64,000 bases of DNA, from NCBI RefSeq assembly GCF_947169325.1, contig NZ_CAMVPN010000005.1, positions 1-64,000 of the forward strand, given 5' to 3'. Source of the stretch: an uncultured Methanobrevibacter sp. (GTDB lineage Archaea > Methanobacteriota > Methanobacteria > Methanobacteriales > Methanobacteriaceae). Under the pieces are notes generated by a model. It worked only from the letters and a program-made list of their open reading frames with translations, was not told the origin of the DNA and made no database searches. A program made the position numbers and the translations under genes. Of this stretch, positions 1 to 10,755 are shown piece by piece (positions within the stretch are counted from its first letter, which is position 1; each line of letters begins with the position of its first letter).

Positions 1-2
1 GT

Positions 3-344
3 TACCAACCTGAAATCGCTTACTTTGAAACCTGTCACGAAGTAAAACTCATCGTCGATTTGATTTACGAAAAAGGTTTTGCTGGAATGTGGCATGATGT
101 AAGTAACACTGCAGAATTCGGTGGTTTAACAAGAGGTAAAAGAATAATCACTGATGAAGCAAAAGAAGGTATGAAAGAAACTTTAAAACAAATCCAGGAT
201 GGAACCTTTAAAAAAGAATGGGCTGACGAAAACGCTACTGATGGAGCTAACTTAAAAGAAATGAGGGCAGCCGAAGGTAGAAAAGAAATTGAAATTGTTG
301 GTGAAAGATTAAGAAAAGCTTGTGGATTACAAAAAGACGATTAA
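3..344 (+). CDS. ilvC: Ketol-acid reductoisomerase, C-terminal part (truncated by window start)
   Basis: Open frame from the window edge: [45 protein letters not shown]..., typical IlvC C-terminal domain. Confidence 0.93.
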   Translation, partial: YQPEIAYFETCHEVKLIVDLIYEKGFAGMWHDVSNTAEFGGLTRGKRIITDEAKEGMKETLKQIQDGTFKKEWADENATDGANLKEMRAAEGRKEIEIVGERLRKACGLQKDD

Positions 345-398
345 GTCTTTTTAATCCTTTTTTTACTATTTTTTTTATTCAAATTATTTTTTTACAGT

Positions 399-1412
399 GT
401 GGTAATTGTGGTATTTATTGGTATGGACCATGGAACTACTGGAATCTCTTTTTGCATAATGTCTGATGAGGGCGATGTTATCGATGTTTTCAAGATAGGA
501 AGAGAGGAAAGCAAGAAAGGTCTGGTTTCTGCAGCTGAAGAGCTTGAAAAACGTGTTGATTTTAATGATGTCAAACTGATGGCCATTACTTATGCAATGG
601 GGGACGGAATTAGTAAGATCCTGCCGACCGATAAGGTCAAGGACAGGGGAATTCTCTCAATCAACGGTGCAGGTAAGGTGACTGGCGGGGGAACATCAGT
701 GTTCGGTGAACTTGAACAGCTGGACATTGATTCAATAATGATTCCTGGCCTTCACAAGGATTCAACATCATTGAATGAAATGTTCAGGGCAGCATATTCC
801 CATCAGGCAAGCCCGGAAAAGGTAAGCATTTCCTACAATGCGATAAAGGAAACTGGATGGTCCAATTTTATAGTGGCGGACATTTCATCAAACAGTGTGG
901 ACATCCTGATAGAGGATGGAAAAATAAAAGGGGCAATGGATGCATGCGTCGGCGCAATGGGTGTTGTTCATGGACCTATTGACTTGGAAATGATTAGAAA
1001 TATCGATGAGAATGATGCATCAGCAAACGATTGCTTTTCACATGCTGGCGCTATAAAAATAGCTGGAATTGATGGAAAGGTAGCCAACATGAAAGACCAG
1101 CTTCTTGAAAACTATAGAAACGGTGATGAGAAAGCCAAATTGGCAATTGATACATTAATCATGACTGTAGCTATGGAAATAGCAGGTCTTGATGTCGTAT
1201 GTGAAAATGAAATTGAAGGAATTGTCCTGACAGGTTCAATCGGATCTGCAACAGAACCGTTTAACTTTTCAGATGAAATCAACAGGTATTTCAAAAACAG
1301 ATATGAATTGAAAGTCATTTCAAAAGATTCCGGAGCTATCGGTGCAGCTCAAATAGCGATGGATGTTTATAATGGTAAAAAAGAGATTTTAGGCATAGAA
1401 GTTGATATTTAA
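399..1412 (+). CDS. Methanogenesis marker protein 12 (ASKHA-like fold family)
   Basis: MVIVVFIGMDHGTTGISFCIM...GAGKVTGGGTSVFGELEQLD; GTG start at 399. Confidence 0.85.
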   Translation: MVIVVFIGMDHGTTGISFCIMSDEGDVIDVFKIGREESKKGLVSAAEELEKRVDFNDVKLMAITYAMGDGISKILPTDKVKDRGILSINGAGKVTGGGTSVFGELEQLDIDSIMIPGLHKDSTSLNEMFRAAYSHQASPEKVSISYNAIKETGWSNFIVADISSNSVDILIEDGKIKGAMDACVGAMGVVHGPIDLEMIRNIDENDASANDCFSHAGAIKIAGIDGKVANMKDQLLENYRNGDEKAKLAIDTLIMTVAMEIAGLDVVCENEIEGIVLTGSIGSATEPFNFSDEINRYFKNRYELKVISKDSGAIGAAQIAMDVYNGKKEILGIEVDI

Positions 1413-1416
1413 ACTT

Positions 1417-1623
1417 CTATTTATCTTCTTTTACACTAATGAATATTATATTTCCTCCTTTAATGGTTTCAAGACCATTTTCATTTTCAAGGACTAAGTT
1501 TAAGTAATTATCAATTGCGATTATTTTTCCTTCGCTTTGGTAATTTCCTCTTAAATCGACAGTTACATATTTATTTTTAAATTGTGCAAATAGTTTGTTT
1601 ACATCATTTTTTTCAAAACTCAT
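1417..1623 (-). CDS. LSm-like small RNA-binding protein
   Basis: 68 aa, Sm1/Sm2-like pattern (NKYVTVDLRGNYQSEGKIIAIDNYLNLVLENE). Confidence 0.7.
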   Translation of the reverse strand: MSFEKNDVNKLFAQFKNKYVTVDLRGNYQSEGKIIAIDNYLNLVLENENGLETIKGGNIIFISVKEDK

Positions 1624-1698
1624 TTTTTCAAATCCTTGAATATTCTACATAAATATTGATGTTTCAACTTTAAATACTTTAATGTTCATAATAATATC

Positions 1699-1842
1699 AT
1701 GGCAATTAATCAATTAGAAAGTAATTTAGAGGCTATTACTCGTACAATAGCGCAATTAAAGAAAGATGGATGCACTGATGAAAAGATTTTAAACGAGCTC
1801 AGAGAAGAAAGGGAAAAAATACTTAAAGACTTAAACTTATAA
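1699..1842 (+). CDS. Small conserved-looking hypothetical protein (47 aa)
   Basis: ATG-started ORF MAINQLESNLEAITRTIAQLKKDGCTDEKILNELREEREKILKDLNL in an otherwise empty gap; below the ORF-track cut-off. Confidence 0.5.
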   Translation: MAINQLESNLEAITRTIAQLKKDGCTDEKILNELREEREKILKDLNL

Positions 1843-1847
1843 GTATT

Positions 1848-2624
1848 TTACTTTATCCATTCCTTTAATAAACTCATATCACCGGTCAAATCAATTGTAA
1901 GTGGTGTTATTGTAGTTTTTTGTGCTCGACGTAATTCGTAACCATCACTGCCGGGTTCATCCAAATCATATGGTTCACCGCCAATCCAGTAATATGGTTT
2001 TCCGCGTGGATCCATGCGTATATCTATGACTGGAGTGTACATTCTTTTTCCCAGATGTACAACTTCAAATTCTTCATTTATGGGATTTGCCGGAATATTG
2101 ACATTCAACAAATCGATTCCTTCAGGCAAACCTTTTTTTAATACTATTTTTGATAATTTTTTAAGCATTTTACCTGCAAAATCAAAGTCTATCTCGTTTT
2201 CCCCGTTTTCGAATTTGATATCGTCCCTTGTCACTTCCTGTGATATGGCTATTGTTGGGATTCCAAAGCTTGCAGCTTCAAGTGCCGCTCCAAGGGTTCC
2301 TGATGTTGTCAGCTCGGCCTGTCCTATGTTATATCCTGTGTTTATTCCAGATATCATCAAATCCGGGTGTTTGTCGAGTATTTCAAACAATCCGATTGTT
2401 ACCGCATCGGTCGGTGTGCCGCTTACGCCATAGCCCTTACTTCCGTCTCTTAAAGTATGTTCATTGACTCTCAGTGGTTCATATAATGTTAATGCATGCC
2501 CTATTCCGCTCTGCTGTAGTTCTGGAGCCACTACATATGTATCACATAAATCATCAACTGCCTTTTTTGCAGCAAGTATTCCTGAAGCTGTGATTCCATC
2601 ATCATTACATATTAACGCTTTCAT
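1848..2624 (-). CDS. surE: 5'/3'-nucleotidase SurE
   Basis: MKALICNDDGITASGILAAKKAV...GTPTDAVTIGL...SGINTGYNIG. Confidence 0.95.
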   Translation of the reverse strand: MKALICNDDGITASGILAAKKAVDDLCDTYVVAPELQQSGIGHALTLYEPLRVNEHTLRDGSKGYGVSGTPTDAVTIGLFEILDKHPDLMISGINTGYNIGQAELTTSGTLGAALEAASFGIPTIAISQEVTRDDIKFENGENEIDFDFAGKMLKKLSKIVLKKGLPEGIDLLNVNIPANPINEEFEVVHLGKRMYTPVIDIRMDPRGKPYYWIGGEPYDLDEPGSDGYELRRAQKTTITPLTIDLTGDMSLLKEWIK

Positions 2625-2752
2625 ATATTTATTTGGGTATTACTTTGTTAAAATAATTTTAGGTTTCAACCAGATATAAAAAACTTTAATAATAATTTCA
2701 ATTATAAAATATAATATTAATATTTGATGAAAAAACACATGCGGGTGGAAAC

Positions 2753-3655
2753 TTGGAAAAACCACAATTGATTAATTTTATAGCAAAAGTAATGGAGGAC
2801 TCCGGTTTTAAGGTTTACAAGAACTTTAAAACATCTCAAAAAGTCATTGACATATATGCTGTCTTGCCTACAACAATTGGGGACTTTGGTGTAGTTGTAG
2901 CATGTAAAAATTATGACAAGGACTTTGAGATTGGAGTGGATGTTTTAAAAGAGATGGAAGATGTTCAACAGAGTATTAAGGCATCTAAGGTAACGATTGT
3001 ATCTTCTTCATACTTCTCCAATCAAGCAAAGAACTATGCTCTTAGGAAGAATATCAAATTGGTTGATAGGGATAATTTAATTGAGCTTGCAAAGCGTTAC
3101 CAAGACAGAACATCTCAAACCACTTTGGATAATACTCCTTATGACGGTGGAGCTTCCGCTTATATCGAGGAAGAATATCCTGGATATGAGGAATACGACG
3201 CTTCGGATATGGAATATCTTATGCAGAGGCGTGAAGCATATCCAAACGTTTATAAGAGTTCTCTATACAGGCAGAGTGATGAGCCAAGGTCCAATCCTAT
3301 ATCTTCCCTTTTAAATAGGAACATTCCATCCATAGGCAGGTCATCTCAAACAAATCTTTATAACTATAATGCCCCTAGCAGAAATTCAAATTATGAACCA
3401 TTATTATTCAAATTAATCAATAACCCTATTGTTTTAATTGTTTTAGTTGTAGCAATTTCTTACGCTCTTGCATTCGTGTTCGGTAATCTTTTAGGTATGG
3501 ATGCCGGAATCTGTGGTTTGATTGAGATGGTTGTAGCATTGCTACTGTCTTATGGTTTGTCCTTATACACAGAAAGAAACAGTGACTTTGTAATTAAAGG
3601 AACATTCGTATTCTTTATTTCACTGATCATTTTAATTATATTAATTTTTGTTTAA
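2753..3655 (+). CDS. Membrane-anchored Mrr-like restriction endonuclease-fold protein
   Basis: TTG start after GGGTGG; N-terminal VIDIYAVLP...VVVACKNYDK (PD-(D/E)xK-like D...xCK), C-terminal hydrophobic helices. Confidence 0.6.
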   Translation: MEKPQLINFIAKVMEDSGFKVYKNFKTSQKVIDIYAVLPTTIGDFGVVVACKNYDKDFEIGVDVLKEMEDVQQSIKASKVTIVSSSYFSNQAKNYALRKNIKLVDRDNLIELAKRYQDRTSQTTLDNTPYDGGASAYIEEEYPGYEEYDASDMEYLMQRREAYPNVYKSSLYRQSDEPRSNPISSLLNRNIPSIGRSSQTNLYNYNAPSRNSNYEPLLFKLINNPIVLIVLVVAISYALAFVFGNLLGMDAGICGLIEMVVALLLSYGLSLYTERNSDFVIKGTFVFFISLIILIILIFV

Positions 3656-4702
3656 GTTAATATAATTAAAATTTATTATTATTAAAACAAAACCTATTAG
3701 GTACAAAAACCAAATCATAATGTCTGTTGGCCCAGTTTCTATCCAAATCAATGTGTGTGTTAATATTATAGAATAGATGCCAACACCAATTCCTTTTTTT
3801 AGCTTATCCATTATTCCTAGAAATATTCCCATTGCCAGCATCTGAACAGCAAGCCCGATAAAACCAAAATCAAGCATTACCGGTCCGAATAGTGTGGATG
3901 TTAGACAAACGCTGTAATGCAGAACGTATTCTCCAACGAAAGTTCTCGGACTTCCTGAAGAGAATATCATGCTTAGGATGTGTCCGTGTGTAGTGCCGCT
4001 TAACGGAAGGATTCTCTCAAAGACCTCCAGGGTAAATGCGGCCCTGTAAAAAATCAGTTCCAGGGGATTCAATGTCCAGTTCTGGGATGCGATTGACTGT
4101 GAGGCGATGTATCCCACCGCCATCACTCCGGCAACTATTGCAGCAATAAATATTATTCCCATTTTCCTTGAAATCTTGTCCAGGTAATAAAGGGTAATGA
4201 ATGAGCTTCCTAAAATCCCTAAAACTGATGTCCTGTATCCGTTAAGTCCGAATATCAATGCTCCAAGAAGCACCAGCAATAAATATTTCTTATCGTAGTG
4301 TTTTGCAAGCAGCACATTGATCATAATTAAAAATAGGGGATAGGCAACTCTCCAGATGTTTGTAGTTGCATTTGACTTCAATACGCTGTTGAAAAGAGGA
4401 ATTCCTCCAATCAATAACAGATTCATGGTCTGTAGGATTAATGCAATCAAAATGAGAATAATGACCAGCTTTTCAGATAGAAAATTGATTTCCTTGATGT
4501 CGCTGACGTTGATTTTAAACTTTGCAATGACGAGTCCGATTACAAATACCAGACATGCGAAGAGTATTGTTACAATCACTTCCAAATCCAGGGAATCTTC
4601 AAATCTGTAGTTGAATGAACCGATATAGCCCATCGCCAGAAATGCAAGTATTGCAACCACCAGTATTGACGGCTGGAAAAAGTCGATTTTTTTTAAATCC
4701 AT
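3641..4702 (-). CDS. Oligosaccharide repeat unit polymerase-like multi-pass membrane protein
   Basis: 353 aa, many TM segments, GLNGYRTSVLGILGSS motif resembling archaeal Wzy-like polymerases. Confidence 0.6.
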   Translation of the reverse strand: MDLKKIDFFQPSILVVAILAFLAMGYIGSFNYRFEDSLDLEVIVTILFACLVFVIGLVIAKFKINVSDIKEINFLSEKLVIILILIALILQTMNLLLIGGIPLFNSVLKSNATTNIWRVAYPLFLIMINVLLAKHYDKKYLLLVLLGALIFGLNGYRTSVLGILGSSFITLYYLDKISRKMGIIFIAAIVAGVMAVGYIASQSIASQNWTLNPLELIFYRAAFTLEVFERILPLSGTTHGHILSMIFSSGSPRTFVGEYVLHYSVCLTSTLFGPVMLDFGFIGLAVQMLAMGIFLGIMDKLKKGIGVGIYSIILTHTLIWIETGPTDIMIWFLYLIGFVLIIINFNYINLNKN

Positions 4703-4703
4703 A

Positions 4704-6053
4704 TTATCCTTGAAGTTCTAGTGAAGATATTGTGAGATTGCCTCCAAAGTTAGGCATTGCGGCAACATGGGTGTGAACATAGCTTGCAAGGGTATTCCTT
4801 TCCATGAAACCGTCCTGGTTATTGTATGATCCTTTTCCTCTTAAGATATTGAATGCCATATCATGTTTAAGGTCATTAACGATTACCTTTGAGTAATGGA
4901 ACTCATGGCCGTTGAACTTTTCGCCTTTTTTGGAGATGATGTTGTCCTGGGTAACTTCAGCGATTGTATATTTCAGCGCCTGAACCCTGTCTGTGAGAAC
5001 TGACTGGTAAGGGTATACATTGACGACTTTGTCTTCATGGATGGAATTCATAAGATACATTAGACCGCCGCATTCGGCAAATATTGGTCTGTCATCCAAA
5101 TGGAACTGCTTGATGTCTTTAAGCATTTTTTCATTTTCCGACAGCTGTTTTGAAAAGAGTTCGGGATATCCTCCGCCGATGTACAGTCCGTCCACGTCAG
5201 GCAAACCTTCATCCTTTAAAGGGGAAAAGTACTCTATTTTTGCATTGTTTGCTTCTAAAGATTCGATGTTTTCCTTATAATAAAAATTAAAGACTTCATC
5301 AAATGCCACTCCGATTTTCACTGGCTGCTTGTTAAGCTTATTCCAGATTGGAACGATATCCGATGTTATTTTAGGCGCCTCTTTAGCAATTTCAACCAGC
5401 CTGTCCAAATCAATTGAATTTTTAATGACTTCAGACCAGAGGTCAATGAATTTCAGTGAGTTTTCCCTTTCTACAGCGGGAACAAGGCCTAAATGCCTTT
5501 GCTCTATGGAAATGTTGTCGTCCCTTATTATTCCGCCGATGACTTCGGTTTTTGTAAGCTCTTCAATGGATTTTTTGGTCTTTTCATAGTGGGCCTTATT
5601 TTTCACCTTGTTTAAGATGACTCCTGCAATGTTTATTTCAGGGTCCAATGCCTTAAAGCCCAAAACCAGTGCGGCAGCACTTTTAACCAAGCTTCGAGAA
5701 TTGATAATTAAAATAACAGGAGTATTTAAGGATTTTGCAACGGATGCGGTACTGCCGATATCATTGATGGAGTCTATTCCTTCATAAAGGCCTCTTACAC
5801 CTTCAATTATTGCTATGTCCTTGCCTTCCATACCTTTTAGGAATGAGTCTCTGACCTGTCCCTCTTTCATAAAGAATGAATCCAGGTTTCTGGAGGTATT
5901 TCCGGTAGCTAATGTATGATATGACGGATCGATATAATCCGGTCCAACCTTAAATGGCTGTACATTGTATTTTTCACTTAATGCTTTCATTATTCCGGTT
6001 GCAATTGTAGTTTTTCCAACTGCACTGCCGGTTCCTGCTAAAATAATTCTCAT
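4704..6053 (-). CDS. cfbB: Cobyrinate / Ni-sirohydrochlorin a,c-diamide synthase
   Basis: [25 protein letters not shown]...[12 protein letters not shown]...GGGYPELF...[10 protein letters not shown] (CobB/CbiA family). Confidence 0.88.
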   Translation of the reverse strand: MRIILAGTGSAVGKTTIATGIMKALSEKYNVQPFKVGPDYIDPSYHTLATGNTSRNLDSFFMKEGQVRDSFLKGMEGKDIAIIEGVRGLYEGIDSINDIGSTASVAKSLNTPVILIINSRSLVKSAAALVLGFKALDPEINIAGVILNKVKNKAHYEKTKKSIEELTKTEVIGGIIRDDNISIEQRHLGLVPAVERENSLKFIDLWSEVIKNSIDLDRLVEIAKEAPKITSDIVPIWNKLNKQPVKIGVAFDEVFNFYYKENIESLEANNAKIEYFSPLKDEGLPDVDGLYIGGGYPELFSKQLSENEKMLKDIKQFHLDDRPIFAECGGLMYLMNSIHEDKVVNVYPYQSVLTDRVQALKYTIAEVTQDNIISKKGEKFNGHEFHYSKVIVNDLKHDMAFNILRGKGSYNNQDGFMERNTLASYVHTHVAAMPNFGGNLTISSLELQG

Positions 6054-6150
6054 GATTAATACTTTGTAGTTGTTTTATATTAAATTTTTAGATTAGCTAT
6101 TTTTATATAATATTAAAAATAAAATCTAAATCATAATATATGGTGGTTAA

Positions 6151-7974
6151 ATGAGAATTTTACTAATTCATTCTGATTATTTAAATTACAATGTAAAGAA
6201 TAAGACACCTGTAGCTGAAGAAATCGAGGATGCTAAAATGCAAGGTGCCTTCGATGAATCCTTAGTGGTATTTACAGCTGTCGAAAAAGAAGATGAAAAT
6301 AATCCAGAAGGTATTGTTGAAAATTTAGTCAGTGAAGTTAAAAAAACCAATGATCAGGTCAAAGCTGAAAATATAGTGTTATATCCATATGCTCACTTGT
6401 CTTCATCATTAAGTTCTCCAAAAGTCGCTGTACAAATCCTAAAGGATGCGGAAGAGGCTTTGCTTGCTGAAAATTTCAACGTTAAAAGAGTACCTTTCGG
6501 ATGGTACAAGGCATTTGAAATTTCCTGTAAAGGGCATCCGTTAAGTGAACTTTCAAGAACAATAACTGCTGAAAAACAGGAAGAAAAAGTGGAAAGGAAA
6601 CCTTCAACCTGGCAGATTCTTGAAGGAGACAAAATCACACAAATCGAAGACTTCGAATTCAACAACAGAGCATTCAAGCAACTCGTTGACTATGAACTCG
6701 GTCAAGGTGCCTCTGATGAAGGCGAACCGCCTCACGTCAAACTGATGAGGGAAAAGGAAATCTGTGATTATGAACCTGCATCCGATGTCGGAAACCTCAG
6801 ATGGTATCCTAAAGGAAAACTGATTAGGGATTTGCTTGCGGATTATGTTTATGACTTGACTGTCGAACGTGGAGCGATGCCTGTAGAAACTCCAATATTT
6901 TATGATTTAGACAATCAGGCAATTTATGAGCATGCATACAAATTCGGAGAAAGACAGTACAGAACAGACACCAAAAAGAAATTGATGCTCAGATTTGCAG
7001 CTTGCTTTGGTGCATTCAGATTAATGTCAGATTCCTATCTGACATGGAAAAACTTGCCTGCCAAAATCTTTGAATTGACCAGATACAGTTTCCGTTATGA
7101 GAAAAAAGGAGAAGTTGTCGGTCTTAAAAGATTAAGGGCGTTCACCATGCCGGATTGTCACTCATTCTGTTGTGACGTACCGTCATCCTTAGATGAATTT
7201 TCCGCCCAAACCGACATGTGCATGCAGACAGGTAAGGATTTGAATTTGGACTTTGAAGTAATTTTCAGGGCAACCCAGGACTTCTTTGATGACAATGAGG
7301 AATGGATGTATGAAATCGCCCGCAAATTCGAAAAACCTATTCTTTTGGAAATCCTACCTGAAAGACATCATTACTGGGTATGCAAAATCGATTTGGCCAA
7401 CATTGACGCTTTAGGACGTCCAATTGAAAACCCTACTGTTCAAATCGATGTTGAAAGCGGTAAGAGATTTGGCATTACCTACCTCGGTGAAGACGGCAAC
7501 CAGCACAACCCTACAATATTGCACACTTCCCCAACCGGAAGTATCGAAAGGGTTTTATGTGCTATGCTTGAAAAAACCGCATTGGAAATCAATGAAAGAG
7601 CTCCAATGTTGCCTACATGGTTAAGTCCGATTCAAGCAAGGATTCTTACTATAGGCGAAGCCCATAAGGAATTTGCAGAGGAACTGTATCAAAAAATCAA
7701 TGCTTCAAACATTCGTGTCGATGTTGATGACAGGGATGAAAGCGTAGGTAAGAAAATCAGGAATGCATCCAAGGAATGGATTCCATACATTTTTGTCGTT
7801 GGAGACAAGGAAATGGAAACCGGCAAGTTCCAGGTTACCGTACGTGAAACCGGAGAGAAAGTCGACATGACAGTTGACGAATTGATTGCTGAAATCAATG
7901 GAAAATGCGAAGGAAAACCTTTCAGAAGATTGCCTTTACCTAAGGATATTTCAAGAAGGATTAACTTCCAATAA
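6151..7974 (+). CDS. thrS: Threonyl-tRNA synthetase (archaeal type)
   Basis: N-terminal archaeal editing domain ([20 protein letters not shown]), class II core, C-terminal anticodon-binding domain. Confidence 0.95.
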   Translation: MRILLIHSDYLNYNVKNKTPVAEEIEDAKMQGAFDESLVVFTAVEKEDENNPEGIVENLVSEVKKTNDQVKAENIVLYPYAHLSSSLSSPKVAVQILKDAEEALLAENFNVKRVPFGWYKAFEISCKGHPLSELSRTITAEKQEEKVERKPSTWQILEGDKITQIEDFEFNNRAFKQLVDYELGQGASDEGEPPHVKLMREKEICDYEPASDVGNLRWYPKGKLIRDLLADYVYDLTVERGAMPVETPIFYDLDNQAIYEHAYKFGERQYRTDTKKKLMLRFAACFGAFRLMSDSYLTWKNLPAKIFELTRYSFRYEKKGEVVGLKRLRAFTMPDCHSFCCDVPSSLDEFSAQTDMCMQTGKDLNLDFEVIFRATQDFFDDNEEWMYEIARKFEKPILLEILPERHHYWVCKIDLANIDALGRPIENPTVQIDVESGKRFGITYLGEDGNQHNPTILHTSPTGSIERVLCAMLEKTALEINERAPMLPTWLSPIQARILTIGEAHKEFAEELYQKINASNIRVDVDDRDESVGKKIRNASKEWIPYIFVVGDKEMETGKFQVTVRETGEKVDMTVDELIAEINGKCEGKPFRRLPLPKDISRRINFQ

Positions 7975-8031
7975 TTATATTTATCAATAAAAATAAACTA
8001 TTAAATGTTATATTATAACGGAGGAAATTTA

Positions 8032-9282
8032 ATGGACCCAATGTATAGAATAGGAGAAGCTCTTATTGGAGACGGCCCTGAATTAGCACACGTTGATTTA
8101 TTAATTGGTGATAAATTTGGACCGGTTGGTCAAGCTTTCGCTATTGGTTTGTCTAACCTTTCCGTAGGCCACACTCCTTTAACAAGTGTAATCAGACCTA
8201 ACTTATTGACCAAGCCAGCTACTTTAATTATCCCTAAAGTAACTGTCGGTGATTTGGAAGATGCAAGTAAAATATTTGGACCTGCACAAACCGCTGTTGC
8301 AAGAGCGGTGGCTGATGCAGTAGAAGACGGATACATTCCAAAAGACATTGTCGAAGACATTGTGATTAATGCAAGTGTATTTATTGACCCATCTGCAAAA
8401 GATTTCAGAAAAATTTATCAATACAACTATGGAGCAACCAAATTAGCTATCAGAAGAGCAATGGAAGGTTACCCATCAATCGACAAAGTACTTGCAGAAA
8501 AAGATCGTGGAACTCACCCAATCATGGGATTCAAAGTCAAAAAACTTTGGTCACCACCATACTTACAAGTTGCACTTGACCTGGACAATGAAGCTGCTAT
8601 GGAAAGAATTATCAACGATTTACCGGACAATGATAGGATTCTTCTCGAAGCCGGTACTCCACTCGTTAAAAAATTCGGTGTTGGAATTATCGGTAAAATC
8701 AGAGCATTACGTCCAGATGCATTCATCATTGCCGATTTGAAAACTTTAGATGTTGGTCGTGTTGAAGTTAAAATGGCAGCTGATGAAACCGCTGATGCAG
8801 TAGCTATTTCCGGTCTCGGTACTATTGAATCCATTGCTAAAGCTATTCACGAAACTCAAAAGCAAGGTATTTACTCAATCCTTGATATGATGAACGTTAA
8901 AGGATTTGAAGAAAAATTAGCTCAACTTCCTGATGATTTAAAACCAGACATTGTTTTATTACACAGAAACGTTGATATGGAATCCTACAGAGCAGAGCAC
9001 GGTGAAGATACCAGTGACATGACCGAATGGGGTAATATTAAAGATATTAAAGCAACTCTCGGTGGAAAAGGTCTCATTGCCGTTGCTGGTGGAATCAAAC
9101 CTAACAATGTTGAAGAAGCAATTGAAAAAGGTGCAAACATAATTATTGCAGGAAGATACATTATCGGTTCAAGAGATGTCAGAAGAGCTGCTCAAGACTT
9201 CTTGGAACATTTCGACCCAGATCCAGATAATATGAGACTTGCAATGGATGAAGATGAAAATATTGAAGTAAAAGACAAGTAA
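8032..9282 (+). CDS. fae-hps: Bifunctional formaldehyde-activating enzyme / 3-hexulose-6-phosphate synthase
   Basis: Fae: [32 protein letters not shown]; Hps: [21 protein letters not shown]...ADLKTLDVG. Start ATG 8032 after GGAGG. Confidence 0.93.
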   Translation: MDPMYRIGEALIGDGPELAHVDLLIGDKFGPVGQAFAIGLSNLSVGHTPLTSVIRPNLLTKPATLIIPKVTVGDLEDASKIFGPAQTAVARAVADAVEDGYIPKDIVEDIVINASVFIDPSAKDFRKIYQYNYGATKLAIRRAMEGYPSIDKVLAEKDRGTHPIMGFKVKKLWSPPYLQVALDLDNEAAMERIINDLPDNDRILLEAGTPLVKKFGVGIIGKIRALRPDAFIIADLKTLDVGRVEVKMAADETADAVAISGLGTIESIAKAIHETQKQGIYSILDMMNVKGFEEKLAQLPDDLKPDIVLLHRNVDMESYRAEHGEDTSDMTEWGNIKDIKATLGGKGLIAVAGGIKPNNVEEAIEKGANIIIAGRYIIGSRDVRRAAQDFLEHFDPDPDNMRLAMDEDENIEVKDK

Positions 9283-9303
9283 ATTAGATTTTTTCTAATT
9301 TAC
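9279..9303 (+). terminator. Hairpin plus T-rich tract after fae-hps
   Basis: GTAAATTAGA-TTTTT-TCTAATTTAC perfect 10-bp stem; stop codon TAA in the 5' arm; followed by AACTATTTTTTTTT. Confidence 0.65.
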
Positions 9304-9334
9304 AACTATTTTTTTTTAAAAAGGAGTTTTTATT

Positions 9335-9616
9335 ATGGGATTTTGCAATTCATGTGGCAGACCAATTGTAAAAGAGGATTACGGAACAAATAAGGACGGA
9401 AGCCTTAATCCTGAATTTTGCAAAGACTGTTTTCAAGATGGTGAATACACAGAACCAGATATAACTCTAAATGAAATGATTGTAAGAAAAACAAAAGAAA
9501 TGATGGAAAAGAATCCAAGATTGGCAGAAACACATGCTACCGGAATTACAACCATGTTCATTCCTGGATTAAAAAGATGGAATCCTGAATTTCAGGATGA
9601 TTATAAAACCCTCTAG
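9335..9616 (+). CDS. Zinc-ribbon domain protein
   Basis: MGFCNSCGRPIVKEDYGTNKDGSLNPEFCKDCFQDGEYTEPDITL (CxxC...CxxC). Confidence 0.75.
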   Translation: MGFCNSCGRPIVKEDYGTNKDGSLNPEFCKDCFQDGEYTEPDITLNEMIVRKTKEMMEKNPRLAETHATGITTMFIPGLKRWNPEFQDDYKTL

Positions 9617-10467
9617 CTTCTGCTTTTTAACATGAATTCCCTGACTTTGTTGGCTATGAATTCATCACGAGTTTTTGAATTTTTAATATTATACAACTCT
9701 TCTTCTAATGCGTTGTATTTGTCAACCAAATCATTGTATTCAATGCGAAGGGAATCGTAATCTTTTTCTAAATCTTCATTAAGCTCATACATTTCAGCAT
9801 AACTTGTTTTTGTATTGAGATTTTCTTGTTTTAGTTGATCGTATTTGCTGCTTACTTTATCGTAGCTTTCTTTAATAGAGGAATGTTCTTCTTTTAATGT
9901 GGAACATTTTGTTTTGAGGTTTTTGTTTTCTTCTTTGATGCTGGTGTATTTGGTTTTCAGGTTTTCGTTTTCGGTTTTTATGTTAACGAATTTTGTTTTG
10001 AGGTTTTCGTTTTCAATAATCAGTTTGGAATGCTTGTCCCTGATTAAATGGTTTTCCTCTTTTAAATCGTTAATGTTGTCTTCATGGAGGGTATTGAATT
10101 TGTTTTCCATTTCAGCCAAATCATTATCTTTTTGAGCAAGTTCCGCTTTTAATTGTTCAATTTCATTTTGAAATTCCAATGTGGATGGGTTTAAATTTTC
10201 TTCTAATTGCTTTTCCAATTTCTTCACTTCCTCAACATGTAAATAATTCGCTATTTTCAAAACCTGATTCTCTTCCTCTAAATTTTTAAAATTCTCAATT
10301 TCTCCTTGAGGTATGATGAGGACCTCTTCCTTGTTTTGGTAAATGTCTTCATGTTTAGGTACTGTGATTTGAATCTGCTCTGTGGTGTATTTTTTCCTCT
10401 CACCGTTTTTCAATGTTCTATTATATTCCCTTGAATATTTCTTTACAATACCTTTACCAACTTTCAT
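9613..10467 (-). CDS. Coiled-coil hypothetical protein
   Basis: 284 aa, long K/E/N/L heptad region after a non-coiled N-terminal domain; no signal peptide or TM. Confidence 0.6.
   Translation of the reverse strand: MKVGKGIVKKYSREYNRTLKNGERKKYTTEQIQITVPKHEDIYQNKEEVLIIPQGEIENFKNLEEENQVLKIANYLHVEEVKKLEKQLEENLNPSTLEFQNEIEQLKAELAQKDNDLAEMENKFNTLHEDNINDLKEENHLIRDKHSKLIIENENLKTKFVNIKTENENLKTKYTSIKEENKNLKTKCSTLKEEHSSIKESYDKVSSKYDQLKQENLNTKTSYAEMYELNEDLEKDYDSLRIEYNDLVDKYNALEEELYNIKNSKTRDEFIANKVREFMLKSRS
9905..10030 (-). repeat. Three tandem 42-bp (14-aa) repeat units inside the coiled-coil gene
   Basis: ENENLKTKFVNIKT / ENENLKTKYTSIKE / ENKNLKTKCSTLKE; gttttgagg/gttttcagg landmarks at 9911, 9953 and 9995. 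Confidence 0.75.
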
Positions 10468-10755
10468 AGTTAAATCCTCATTTTTATCTTTGTCTGTTTT
10501 TTATTATATATGTTACCTATAATATTGCTTCAACTTCCCTAAATTGTAATGTTTAGAAAGTTTTATTTTTTTCGTGTGAAAATCAAATGTGTTGCATATA
10601 TTAACTTTGAAGTGTAAAGTTATACTTGTATAAATTTTTGTATGGCAGTGATAATTAGGTGAATATTGTTGCTGTATAAATGTTTATGGTGGTGATATGA
10701 ACTAGTTAAAAATGCCGTATGAATCTTTATATATTAATTGTGGGGGTAAAAAAAT

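Noticed and set aside
8005-8031. ORF-track start at 8005 for fae-hps
   Set aside because: GGAGG SD lies between 8005 and ATG 8032; the family N-terminus fits [15 protein letters not shown].
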